DNA of 62,000 nucleotides, from NCBI GenBank assembly GCA_015680685.1, contig MNCI01018161.1:453461-515460 (forward strand), written 5' to 3'. The position numbers and the translations under genes were made by a program. Shown piece after piece: positions 10,081-21,733 of the stretch; position 1 is the first letter of the stretch, and each line of letters begins with the position of its first letter. The stretch is from Gnetum montanum (Eukaryota > Streptophyta > Gnetopsida > Gnetales > Gnetaceae). The notes beneath the pieces are model-generated. The model searched no databases and was not told the origin of the DNA. It saw only the letters and a program-made list of their open reading frames with translations.

Positions 10081-13000
10081 TAAGCTTTTGCTAATTCTTT
10101 ACCATTGCAACATCCAAATTTGAAGCTAAAATGACTTTATAAGATGTCAAATAATCAACAACAAACAAGGTTTTCTAGAAAAAAGCCTTTTCTTCATCTA
10201 TCTAAGTAGTTGTGGACAAAAGACTATTATTAGTCAAATCTAGTCAATTGTTATTGTTCACCAACATATTAACGACTCCTATTTGGAAATCCTAATTGTG
10301 ATCTTCTTTGATATGATGAGTGCTGCATAGTGTTAAAAAGAGTATTTTAGGTTCCAATGCCCCTCTATTTATGTCAAGTTATAATTGTTTGGAATTTTTG
10401 TAATTAGATTTGTATTAGAGTGATAGATTTAAATTTATGAATCTTGGAGTTGTTTAGAACCTATAATTATATACTATATATGGCTTATGAAAACCATATG
10501 AAACAACCCTAACTTAGGCTTAGGTTAATAAGATAATATGTAAAGATAATGCTAAATGAGAATAACAAAATGTTAGAAAAAATGTAGAAAATTACATAGT
10601 AATATAAAGGAAATAAAATATAATAATACACAAGAAGAAAATCCCTTGACCAAATAATGTTTAGAGGCAAATAAAATAAAACTAATAGACATAAAATAGC
10701 AATAGGTCTTGGCTATAAGCCTACCCTATTCACTATTATCATGAGTAAATAAAAAATTTATATGTGTTTAGTGCTAATGCCCATGAAAATATCATAACTA
10801 GAATTCCATTAATTGGGGACATAATTTTAATCATGATAGTTCAAATAGAGCATAAGTCTTAGTATCACTAGAGATACATAATGCCCAAACATGAAATAAT
10901 ATATAGTTTGTTAACCCAAGAGATAATAGTATAATTACATCAATTCTAGTCTTCCATCAAAACATTAAATAAATCAACATATAAAAATAAATAGTCATGA
11001 ATTAAGCCAAAGACAAGTAACTATAACAAAACTCACTATACCAATCAAAGAGTATTAACTTTTAATGCCAAAACTTAAATACCAACATGTATAAATAATA
11101 CATAATTGAGAAAGATTTTTCAAGACTATAATCTAAGCTATTACTCTAAGCTTTAGGTTGGAATTATTATTAGCTTCACTAGATTTGGCTACACTTGAGA
11201 AAAATAGAGGAAAAAGCTAGTCATTGTAATTGAACAAGGAAAGTAAATAATAATCACTGTCTAATGGGTTTTGAAACAAATATCATAAATCTAGAAGCCA
11301 AACACATAGATTACCAAACTAAATCAACAATTAGCATCACATAAAAATGCACATCATAGAAAATATCAATCAATGATATCAACATTTAATAAATTACATG
11401 CATCATGATTGCAACCTAAAAATTTGCATTAAAGCCTAGCACCTTTTTTCAATTTGAACATGTGCTATCTATTAGGTTAAAATGAGTACTTAATGTGCAC
11501 ATTAAGATTTTATTTAATTATAATAATTACTATCACACTTATAGAACTTTGTTTTAATTTTCTGATATCCAATGCTAGGAAGTAGTATATTGGTAACATT
11601 TCTCAACCTTTTGGAACTATGGCTAAAGTAGAATATTATTAATACTCATCTTTTCATTTAGGATGGGACAATGACATATTCTGTTTTACTATAATTTGAA
11701 ACGACTTCTTTGAATTCCATAATTTTCCATGAATCAACTAGCCTTTTCCTCTATGTTAGTTTTATTCAAAATCAATACATTCCTAATTACTTGCAACTAC
11801 AAAGCATGTTAGAGTAACACATAATAATGTTAAAAATATATTAATATGGGTGATGGAAAGGATGTGCAATGATGCATTTTCTCTCTCTCAAACATATGCA
11901 TTTTGGTTGTCAATCTCTTTTATAGAGATCTCATCTCAATTTCACATTTTGATTTTAGTTTAGTTCATTTTCCAATCATGATCTTGAGTTGTAGTTTTGA
12001 ACACTTTCTTTTCTTAGTTTTAAGTAATGAATATAATATCTATGTTTTGAATGTTCTAACTCTCACATCCTAGACTCAATGCTTAGACAATAGTTTTCAT
12101 ATGTGTTCTACTCAATTCAAAGTTCTAGTTACCACTTTATTTCTATTGTAATTGATGTTGCAACTTATATAAATGTTTGTGACCTCTAAATTATAGCTTA
12201 TTAATTTTCACAAATTTCACAAGTTGGCCATAAATCATCACAATCTGTGTTGTGTTGACCAATCCAAGTTGTGACACATGTTGAAATTGTCAAGTTTTAT
12301 GCTGTAGCAATTATAATCGTATTCTATAGTGTGTTCACTTAAAGTAAGATGAAATAGGCCTAAAATGTAGAGAAATAGATAAAATGGAAGATAAATATAT
12401 TTAATTTCTAGAATGTAAAACACAATAAATTAATTCACAAAACATGCAATAATAACATTTTGGAGAAAACTTATAGATAGAAATTAGAACCAGTTGTAGG
12501 TAGACTATGAGGCCACTATGACTTATAATTGATGATAGTAGCCCAATAATAAAGATAGAAATAATATTTTTAGTAGTAGAGCATGGTGCTAGGAAATGCA
12601 AGCTACAAGAGATTGCAATGAGATTGCCTTGGGCTTACACATGTTGTAATAATGCATAGCTACTTTGGTCATGTTGGATTTTTGAGTTTGATTCTTAGGG
12701 CAAGTTAATATAGGTCATAGCTAACTATAACATGTTAAGACTATGGAATGATTCAAGTTGCAACCAACTGTAGATAGTCCAAAATGCAAGTAAAGTACGA
12801 GTTGCAATCCTTTATAGTTTAATAAACATTAAATTTTTAAAGATTCCCCATCTAGAGTAAGATAGCCCAATGGTTGGATGCGACTATAAATTTGATGAGG
12901 ATATAGAAGCCAAAAAAGGTTTTAATTATTGGTGTCCTACATTTGCCAAGTGTTAAGAGTGTTTTAAGAACTCCAAGGAAGAGGTCGCATACTTGAGAAT

Positions 13001-13239
13001 CCATTTTAAACTCATTGTTAGTCTTCTTCATCTTCAAGGGGTTGTAAGATTGAGGGATTCTCTTGGGTTTTGTTTTATTTCCTTCTTGTGTGTTTACTTC
13101 TAGTAGTTGTACTTTGAATTTGACATGAATAAAGAATTTTTTATTTTCTTATTTAAGGTTTGAGTCTTTAAGATCTTAAATTCTTTAGTTTTTAAGGCAA
13201 GTAAGATATTGGCATGTAAGTTTATTAATATTATTTCAT
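10081..13239. other. AT-rich non-coding region, nothing recognised
   Basis: About 3.1 kb with no convincing coding potential on either strand and no direct or inverted repeat pair that I could see. The first 200-300 bp may still be LINE, since the minus-strand frames remain partly open there. The right edge meets integrase sequence of element E at about 13240. It may be old LTR or UTR material. Confidence 0.35.
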
Positions 13240-13359
13240 AATCGCATTGGTATATCTTATAGGATTGGAAAAATTAGTGTGCATATGGAAAGAGTGTAGG
13301 CTAGAAATAACTAGCCATAAGGATCTTGATGATTATTCTTCTTCCTATGTAGTGGCCCT
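13240..13359 (-). pseudogene. Element E, integrase zinc-finger fragment (left part)
   Basis: The minus-strand translation gives RRIIIKILMASYF, a stop, then PTLFPYAH and FFQSYKIYQC. This is the conserved Athila integrase N-terminal segment usually reading R..KIL..GYFWPTLF.DAH.F...C..CQ. It continues directly the reading frame interrupted at 23369 by element G; the duplicated GCCCT lies exactly at the join. Left of about 13240 the similarity stops, so the integrase core and the 3' LTR of E are missing or unrecognisable. It has stops and is not functional. Confidence 0.75.
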
Positions 13360-14999
13360 TGAAACACCACTAATTTTGGCCTAGCACTTTTAGACAAGAA
13401 TCAAGCTAAGTCATGCTGCTGCCCAACATGAGTATAGCGTGACCAAACTTGGAGGCCTCCGAAACAGCCCCCGATGGTCCATGATTCAATAGGCAAGGTC
13501 CCCTCAGGGTCCACAAGAGAATGCTCCAACTTCCAGCATCCAAAATCAAAATTTTTAGGTCCAAAATGTTTGGTTTTGGCTAAATACACTTTGGTTACTT
13601 TTTTAGACATTGTACAGCGTAAGGATCAGCGTCACCAACTTTTGGAGCCCCGAAATTGAGTTCAAATAGGCCGAAATTAAGCACAAGGACCCCCCATGAC
13701 CTTCACCAAGGTCCACAGTAGCTCCCAACCTTAAAAAAATCAAGATTTGGGCCTCAAATGTGCCATTTTGACTTGGTGACGCTGGGGTTACTTTTTCAGA
13801 CACTGCATAGTGTAAGGATCAGCGTCACCAATTTTTAGAGCCCCAAAACTGAGCCAAAATGACTTGATTTTAAGGGTGTAAGTTGTCCTCAAGGTCCACT
13901 ATTGATAACTATGGGTCCCAGCCTTCAAAAATTCTAGATTTTAGCCCAAAATTGCAAGTTTTGGAGGTCACACTGCAGGTCACACTACAAGTCACGCTGG
14001 ATGCTAGACAAGCAAGGCGAAGTTAATCCTCCTTGATTTTCTTTGTAAATTTTTATCATTTGAGGGCTTGTCTAAATTATTTGTATTTTCATGGGCTTGA
14101 ATGACCCACAAATTGTAAAATATATTAAATCTGGTCAAAGAAGGTAAATATCCAACACACATCCAACTTGTGCACAACTATCCAACACAAATACATTGAA
14201 TCTGGTCAAAGAAGGCAAATTTCCAACACACATCCAACTCGTGCCAACTATTCATGGGACACATGTCACTAGATCTATTTTTCTCTCATCTTCGAACCGT
14301 TGATTCCATTCTTGAAAACCCTAGCTAAACCCTAGCCAAACCATAGCCCAACCCTATAAATACCCTATCAATTCACACAAACGAAGGGGGGCAAGCAAGA
14401 GAGGAGGCAAGGACAAGAAGAAGAAGAAGAAGATTGGAAGAGGCAAAGATTGGAAAGATTGGCAATTTTGAAGGATGGAAGAACTTGCAATCCTTGGGCT
14501 CTCGGTACATCTGATTGTTGGCTTCCAAGTTTTTCTCATGTTTATCCCATTTCATCATTGCATCATCGTGTCATATCTTTCTGGGGCTAGGCGTTTGACT
14601 TGCCATCCACACTTGTGCAACTACGCTTTGACCGGTGCACATTTTTTTAAACAATATAATATAGTTCATTATTGCCTCCCATTTACATTATTTAGTTCTG
14701 TTTATGCTTTACAAATATAACTTTGTTTATGCTTTATTCATAATTCAATACACTTTATTTACATTTCATATCATTGTTTACATTCCGTTTACATCCTGTT
14801 TACGATAACCCCAACGCTAGTTGTAGCTTACGCTTGGGGAAGTCCTTGGTTGATTTGCGTGCAAACCTTCCAAGGCACTCTACCTTCATTTACTTTTGCA
14901 GCTTACCCTCGGGCAGAGGTAGGGTCAACTGTGGTTGCCCGATGATCTCTCAGTGTCTGTTTTCCTTCCAGCCTTACACTGACGATTTAGGTCAGTACA
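13360..14999 (+). repeat. 5' LTR of element G
   Basis: It matches 21734-23363 over its whole length. It contains two telo-boxes, a TATA box and a GAA-rich purine stretch (about 14405-14440) downstream of the TATA box, in the place expected for the start of R. The primer-binding site should start just after 14999 (GTTTTTGATGCTAGAAG), but I could not assign it to a tRNA. Confidence 0.93.
14316..14362 (+). promoter_or_regulatory. Telo-boxes and TATA box of G 5' LTR
   Basis: AAACCCTA occurs at 14316-14323 and 14327-14334, followed by TATAAATA at 14355-14362. In the 3' LTR one telo-box (22691-22698) and the TATA box (22719-22726) are kept, and the second telo-box is mutated. Telo-boxes are plant promoter elements bound by telomere-repeat-binding factors. 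Their spacing ahead of the TATA box suggests a functional U3 promoter. Confidence 0.65.
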
Positions 15000-15306
15000 G
15001 TTTTTGATGCTAGAAGAAGGGCATGAACCATTTCTGTCTACATTTTTGATTAGCACTTAGTCAAAACTCTGGATATTCTAGAGAGCATAACAAGTTTTCA
15101 GAGCATAGCAAGCTCCAACGTAGCGAGTGTAGTGCTAGAGTTGTCCATTTTTAGTAGTTTTCACACTTAGCATTTTTTTTCTTTCATTTTTACACATATC
15201 CTTTTTCCTACTACCGGAAGATTTAGTTATTTTTTTTCTTTTTTTTTCCATTTTCAAAGTTAGCCATTTTCTACAAATAGCAACTTTCACAACCCAATTT
15301 GTGAAT
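15000..15306 (+). other. Leader of element G
   Basis: Untranslated leader between the 5' LTR and the first gag ATG. No clear tRNA-complementary primer site was recognised. It includes T-rich tracts near 15170-15255. Confidence 0.4.
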
Positions 15307-17520
15307 ATGAATCTAGATCAACCTTTTACATCAATGCCTAACACGTTTGATACCACAATCCAGTCAAAGCGAGCCACACTAAGCCCCGAACAATATAATT
15401 TTATCTGTGTCCAAATCCATGCCAACCTACCCATTAATCGTGTAGAGAGGGAAGCTAAGTGAGAATATGAATTTATCCACAAAGGAGGATGTGAGTTTAT
15501 CCCTTCTGCATTTGACATAATCCCATTGTTTGAAAAACATCATAAACTCATATCCTAGCTTCTTATGGCTAGAAGTCAAGCCTTGCAGCTACCATGAATA
15601 GAGCCTCAAAATGAGGAAGATGATTTTGCAACCCAATCCGAACATGGAGATTCCTACCATACCGTTAGTCCCCATGCCTACACAAACCCATTGTTCCACC
15701 CTTTCCTGGAAGAAACTATGCTTCCTCCTTCATCCGCAAACACTCGAGCACCAATTTCCCAACAAGAGGTACCTACTTCCATTCCTATCTTCTCCGTACC
15801 TAATAATTTTTATTCTGATGCATCTACTTCCATCATTCCTCCACAAGCACAATCCCAACAACTCCCCCAAACCAATGCAGAGTTAATCTTTTGACCTCAA
15901 GTAATTAGAATGCCATCGGTCATACCAGTTTCAACATCCATCCATTACATACCTCAGGTACAAATCCATGGAGTACCATTGATTACTCCAACTCAACATG
16001 TTCAAGGTGTTACCTCACAACCTATAGCTGGGTAGTGGGCTCCACTGATGGTCTCAATCCCGAATACCATCCCACCACAACAAATGTTAGCCCAACAACC
16101 TGCCTTTCCACAAACAATGCAACAATTAAACCATTATCATCCACAATCCACTCAATCCATTGGTTTTCCTACTGCCCAAGAATGGGCAGACACACAAAAA
16201 ATGATGCACTTTTTGGCAGAAGAGTTAAAATGCCTTAAAACTTTCAACAATGAGGAAGTCAAGGTACTAGATTTCTATCAAGATGACCCAATTGACCCCT
16301 CAGTTCCACCCTTGACCTTGCCAAAAGGAGTCTCATTACCTCAACTGACCAAGTACAATGGAGAAGGGGACCCAAATGCCCACCTAGTGACATTTAGAAC
16401 CGAAAGCCTTTTACTTGAAGCATGGCCTCATGTGATTTTGCGAGTGTTTGCAATGTCCTTAACTGGAAAAGCCTTAGATTGGTACCGATCTTTACCCCAT
16501 AGCTCCATATCTTCTTTAGAGAGTTTGTTGCATCAGTTTGTCACCCGTTTCAAGTACAATTTGAAACCTGAAGCCACGTTAGATAGCTTGATTTAAGTTA
16601 AACAAGCACCATTAGAGCCAGTGCAGAAATTTATCCAAAGGTGGAGTGCAGCCTTAAATGAACTTCACGAACCTATCCCCGAAACATATTTAATCACTAT
16701 CCTTAAGTTAGTCATGAATGACTTTATTAAGTCAAAACTTTACTACCTGAAAGCCTGCACATTGAGCAAAGCATTCGTACAAATCAAAGACATAGAAGAA
16801 GTGGCACAAATAAGTAATGACCTAGCCTACTTAGCTTTTAGGAGCCAACATACGAGGAAAGATAAATCCAAAACAACAGTAGTAGCAGTGACTGAGGAAA
16901 AAAAACCTACTATCCCAAAAAACTATGAAAGAACCACACCCACTCATACACCTGAAAATTCCTTAAAAAGAAAGAATAATACAGGTCATGCCCATACCTT
17001 TGAAAGGAAAGACCCTGCTCAATACACACCATTGCCCATGAAGCCTTCACAACTACTTGATCAACTTCTAAAGGTTAGGCTAATTCAACACAAACAAATG
17101 TCTCCTGCGGCCTCGCAAAGACATGATCACTTTTGTGAATTGGCCAAAAATCCATCCTTAGTTACAGCCAACGAACCTCCCATTCCAAAAGGCTTTAAGT
17201 TAGATAGGTTTTGTGAATATCATCAATGGTGTGGTCATGGGACTGATTACTGCTTTGCATTGAAACAAGACATACAACGCATGATAGATGGAGGTGAAGT
17301 AGTGTTCAATGAGACAAACCCGATAAGGCCTCAAAACCAATCCATGGGGGTCTACAAGGATCCTTTCAATACCAAAACCAATGATGCCCCATATGTGATT
17401 AATACTATCCATATGGAAAATAGACAAGATGTTCTGCGAAGACCTTTTGTGATTCGGAGGCCTTCAGAAAACACACCTACCCCAACATCTCCTCAAACCC
17501 TTTTACCACACGCACGTCCC
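15307..17520 (+). pseudogene. Tat/Ogre-type gag of element G
   Basis: One reading frame (first ATG chosen at 15307, start uncertain) runs through with in-frame stops, including 15892-15894, 16036 and 16594-16596. It has a Pro/Gln-rich N-terminal part (15600-16200), then the retrotransposon gag capsid domain: LPKGVSLPQLTKYNGEGDPN, HLVTF, MSLTGKALDWY, FVTRFKYN and, after the 16594 stop, FIQRWSAALNEL. Further on, FCEYHQWCGHGTDYC is followed by LKQDIQRMIDGGEV, the zinc-finger and adjacent helix typical of Tat/Ogre Gag. The stops fit single C-to-T changes of Gln or Arg codons. Near 17520 a frameshift moves the reading into the frame of the protease. Gag would form the particle. It is inactive as it stands. 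Confidence 0.88.
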
Positions 17521-18920
17521 CCGCACCATCAAAACCATTCATCATCCGCATATCTCCTTTGGTTGCCACCACAAAAAACATACCATCTGAAAACCAACCG
17601 ATTCCCTTTGTGGTCTAGGTGCCAAAACACCCTGGCACACAACCCACCTCCACTTCTCGATGACCTTTGTGAGAACATCTTGCCGATAGGCTAATAAGAG
17701 AGTGCTTGGAAAAAGAAAAAAGAGAGCGCATGGAGAGAGAAAACCATGGACACGAATTAGGACTGCCAAAGCCTACACTGCTAAGCACCGTTCCCATGAG
17801 TTCATCTGTTAATGAGCCTAGTACAAGTCACCAAAACAAAAATGAAGTCACAAGTCGTATCCCAAACTCAGCATTGTCAGCTACTAATGTAAAAACCCCT
17901 CTAAGAGAAATAAAAATGCTAGGTCAAATGGACCAAATCTCTATGGATAAGAATGCCCCAAACGGTAACGACCTAGCAAATGCATTGACCCAGGTCACAA
18001 AAGCCTTAAAACAAAAGAATACTTCTTTAAGTTTGTATGACCTAATAATGACTTCACTAGTACATTGAGAGGCTCTCATACAGATGCTAACTTTAATTCC
18101 TGTTAGTGAGGATCTTCCTGCAGATGAACCATCCATTTATGCAGTATTATCCCCACAAATTCAGGAATCGAAGACCACATCCTTAGAGTTCTGCATTAAG
18201 GACATTAAGCTAGATGAGAAAACAGGCGAAATCACCATGACCCCTATGTTCATAACAATACAAGTTGATCATTTCAAAATATGTAGGATGCATGCCAATG
18301 ATGGTGCAGCAACAAATGTAATACCTTTTTCCATCATCAAAAAATTGGGACTCACTGAACAAGTACAACCCACAACAACCTCTTTCTTGAGATCTTTCAG
18401 TGGTTCCCGTGTGGGAGTGAAAGGCATGGTTACCTTAGATTTCATAGTCGAAGACCAATTCCCTACATTAGCTAAATTCATAGTGGTTGATGAAATGCCA
18501 AGGTTTAATCTGATCCTAGGACGTCCTTGGCTAGCTCAACCTAAAGCTGTATCTTCACCAATCCATCAAGAGATCCACCTACCTTACGAGGGAAGTGAGA
18601 TCATCATACATGGGGATACAACAGCATTGATCACTTCCTCATACCTTGAGGTAGGTCAAGGGTCAGAAATTGAGTTTGTTAAGCCTAAACAAGAAACCAT
18701 GAACATACATCAAAACATGAACCCAACGTTGACTCACAATCCAACTAGTACTGAAGAAACACAAGAAGACACAGACATAGGAGCCATTCCTGCTGATGTT
18801 TCTTGGTTAGAACTACCCTTTGACATCACCGATGAAGGGGAAGGTGAATATAAAATGATACCCATACACCCAACCCCACACATTAAGCTACAAAAGATCA
18901 AGAGACAACTCAACAACTAG
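17521..18920 (+). pseudogene. Gag-protease linker and aspartic protease of element G
   Basis: After the frameshift the frame continues with a charged linker (ECLEKEKRERMERENHGHE near 17700-17755). A TGA at 18066-18068 interrupts it, then the protease follows: ICRMHANDGAATNVIPFS (near 18290), LGLTEQ, TTTSFLRSFSGSRVGVKG, VTLDFIVEDQFPTLAKFIVV and NLILGRPWLAQ (near 18525). This is the retropepsin fold of Tat/Ogre elements. The active-site triplet reads D-G-A where the family normally has D-G-G/S. The C-terminal part is acidic (EETQEDTD). No RT follows; the frame runs to TAG at 18918-18920 and is continued by the 27-bp minisatellite in the same frame. Confidence 0.88.
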
Positions 18921-18929
18921 AATGAATGA

Positions 18930-19715
18930 TACGAACTGTCCGAAATGATGTTAAACTACGAACTATCCGAAATGACGTTAAACTATGAACTGTCTGAAAT
19001 GACGTTAAACTACGAACTGTCCGAAATGACGTTAAACTACGAACTGTCCGAAATGACGTTAAACTACGAACTGTCCGAAATGACGTTAAACTATGAACTG
19101 TCCAAAATGACGTTAAACTACGAATTATTCGAAATGACGTTAAACTAAGAACTATCTGAAATGACGTTAAACTACGAACTGTCTGAAATGACGTTAAACT
19201 ACGAATTGTCCGAAATGACATTAAACTACGAACTATCTGAAACGATGTTAAACTACGAACTATCCAAAATGACGTTAAACTACGAACTGTCTGAAATGAC
19301 GTTAAACTACGAACTGTCTGAAATGACATTAAACTACGAATTGTTCTAAATGACGTTAAACTACGAACTGTCCGAAATGACATTAAACTACAAACTGTCT
19401 GAAATGACGTTAAACTACGAACTGTCCGAAATGACGTTAAACTACGAACTTTCTGAAATGACGTTAAACTACGAACTATCTGAAATGATGTTAAACTACG
19501 AACTCTTCGAAATGACGTTAAACTATGAACTGTTCGAAATGACGTTAAACTGCAAACTGTCCGAAATGACGTTAAACTACGAACTGTCCAAAATGACATT
19601 AAACTACGAACTATCCGAAATGACGTTAAACTATGAACTATCTGAAATGATGTTAAACTACAAACTGTCTGAAATGACGTTAAACTACAAACTGTCTACA
19701 ATGACATTAAACTAG
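18930..19715 (+). repeat. 27-bp minisatellite in element G (about 29 units)
   Basis: The unit GAACTGTCCGAAATGACG plus TTAAACTAC repeats about 29 times with substitutions but almost no length change. Because 27 is a multiple of three, the same frame stays open, encoding the 9-residue repeat MTLNYELSE, and this is the frame of the protease just upstream; only stops at 18918 and 18927 and a few inside the array interrupt it. Tat/Ogre elements are known to carry tandem repeats downstream of their genes. There are no unique spacers, so it is not CRISPR-like. Confidence 0.95.
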
Positions 19716-20319
19716 CCATGGTCAGAAATGGCAAGTTCCATTTAAAACTTCTTGAAAACGTTACTACCTTTGGCCCACCATGGCATAAAATTGGTAATCC
19801 TTTCTTTAACAATAGATGCAACAGTCCATCAAGACTTTAAAATGATGTACCAAGCCCGAAATGGCTTTAAACTAGAGCCAACAAATTACATATTTACAAA
19901 CTCTTGTCATCTTACATTGAATTTTTGCTTATAGGTTACAAGTTACGATTTAGATTCTTGCATGGTCGTTGCTTTCTTTTCCAAGTATTTATCTTACATC
20001 TTGCTTTACACTTTAGAAATTTATGTTACATTTAGTTGCACACATATACTCTAGAAAACAAAGAAAAAAATTAAAAAACATAAAACTACAAAAATACATG
20101 GCCTGAAAAGGCCTTAAACTAGCTTATGGCCCGAAACATCCTAAAACTATCATTTTTTGCATTGCTTTTCTTTCATTCATACATTCTAACTCTATGTACG
20201 ACAGGTGTCACTTGATGTTGTTTTCTTCCTAGTTGATTTTTTTTGCAGGATCTCATAAGCATGTAGCATGACCATGCATGCAACATCACACTTTACACAA
20301 GCAAGGTAAGCATTAGTCC
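19716..20319 (+). other. Non-coding part of G with scattered decayed repeat units
   Basis: No gene. Isolated pieces such as CCCGAAATGGCTTTAAACTA (19855-19875), CCTGAAAAGGCCTTAAACTA (about 20101-20121) and CCCGAAACATCCTAAAACTA (about 20129-20149) resemble the 27-bp unit, suggesting older or seed copies of the array. Confidence 0.55.
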
Positions 20320-20344
20320 GCTATGACTATAAACTGGCACAGAC

Positions 20345-20562
20345 AGTCCTGGATCATGACTTAAAACTGATACCATAGAACAGTCTTGGATCATGACTTA
20401 AACTGATACCACAGAAAAGTCCTGGATCATGACTTAAAACTGATACCATAGAAAAGTCATGGATCATGACTTAAAAATGATACCACAGAATAGTCCTGGC
20501 ATCATGACTTAAAACTGATACCACAGAATAGTCCTGGATCATGACTTAAAACTGATACCACA
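20345..20562 (+). repeat. 37-bp tandem array, cut by assembly gap
   Basis: About six units of roughly 37 bp (core GGATCATGACTTAAAACTGA then TACCACAGAATAGTCCT) run into the gap. The core ATGACTTAAAACT resembles ATGACGTTAAACT of the 27-bp array. Confidence 0.9.
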
Positions 20563-20945
20563 NNNNNNNNNNNNNNNNNNNNNNNNNNNNNNNNNNNNNN
20601 NNNNNNNNNNNNNNNNNNNNNNNNNNNNNNNNNNNNNNNNNNNNNNNNNNNNNNNNNNNNNNNNNNNNNNNNNNNNNNNNNNNNNNNNNNNNNNNNNNNN
20701 NNNNNNNNNNNNNNNNNNNNNNNNNNNNNNNNNNNNNNNNNNNNNNNNNNNNNNNNNNNNNNNNNNNNNNNNNNNNNNNNNNNNNNNNNNNNNNNNNNNN
20801 NNNNNNNNNNNNNNNNNNNNNNNNNNNNNNNNNNNNNNNNNNNNNNNNNNNNNNNNNNNNNNNNNNNNNNNNNNNNNNNNNNNNNNNNNNNNNNNNNNNN
20901 NNNNNNNNNNNNNNNNNNNNNNNNNNNNNNNNNNNNNNNNNNNNN
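20563..20945. other. Assembly gap (383 Ns)
   Basis: Run of N beginning inside the 37-bp array, most likely an unresolved tandem repeat. Confidence 0.99.
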
Positions 20946-21733
20946 ATCCCCTATTTCCCCATCATGCTCCCCTTAGCCTATTCAATTACACCCCCTTGAT
21001 ACATTCTGCTCACCTCAAAACTCTTGATACACTGTTGCACACTATAACTCTCTAAGTAGTTGCGACACAAAACATGATACACAGTACATGATGCAAAATG
21101 CAAGTGCTCAAACATGAGCATGGCACAAAAAGAAAGCTCTTTAAAAAATACTGAAAAAAAAGAAAAAAAACAAAAAACAAAAAAAAGGGTCAAAGAGAAA
21201 AAAGCACAGAAAAGGTCTTCAAGACCCCATTGACATCATAAACAAAAGACTATTGGCGATTCTCATACAAGCCCCAAGCGAGAATGCAATTGTCTTGAAA
21301 AACAGTTACACTTGTGTCTCAAAGAGACCATGTTACACATCATCATGTGGCTTTGGCTATTTGCAATGGGCCCCATAAACACTCTATAAGAGTCTTGTTT
21401 CTTCAAAGAACACACTTCCTATGTCTTGGCTTCGAGTCTGCTGAACACTGGCTATGGACAAGGACCAAAATACAGCTCATTCACATGAGAGCACTCCTCT
21501 CCCACAATCCTGATAGCAATCATAACCCTTGATCAACTCTCGAATTCCCTAGTTATGATCCCTTGCATCTTGAACCACATTCCCTCAATCCCATGTACTT
21601 TTGAAAATGGTGCGATGACACCTAGTCAAGGGTTGACGGTTAATGTTTGGTACTTGGTCGTTCATGGTGTTTTGCACTTCTTTGTCGACACCTCTTGGGT
21701 GGATTCCTCCAGACGTCAACAAAGAGGGGCCAA
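20946..21733 (+). other. 3' untranslated region and polypurine tract of element G
   Basis: No gene was recognised; short open frames here have no domain. The purine-rich CAAAGAGGGGCCAA (21720-21733) directly precedes the 3' LTR and serves as the plus-strand primer site. Confidence 0.65.

Noticed and set aside
18910-19599. A 229-codon minus-strand open frame with a repeated RSLTSF motif
   Set aside because: It is the complement of the 27-bp minisatellite; its length comes from the repeat having a period divisible by three.
18930-19715. Possible CRISPR-like array
   Set aside because: The units are contiguous with no unique spacers, and the locus is inside a plant LTR element.
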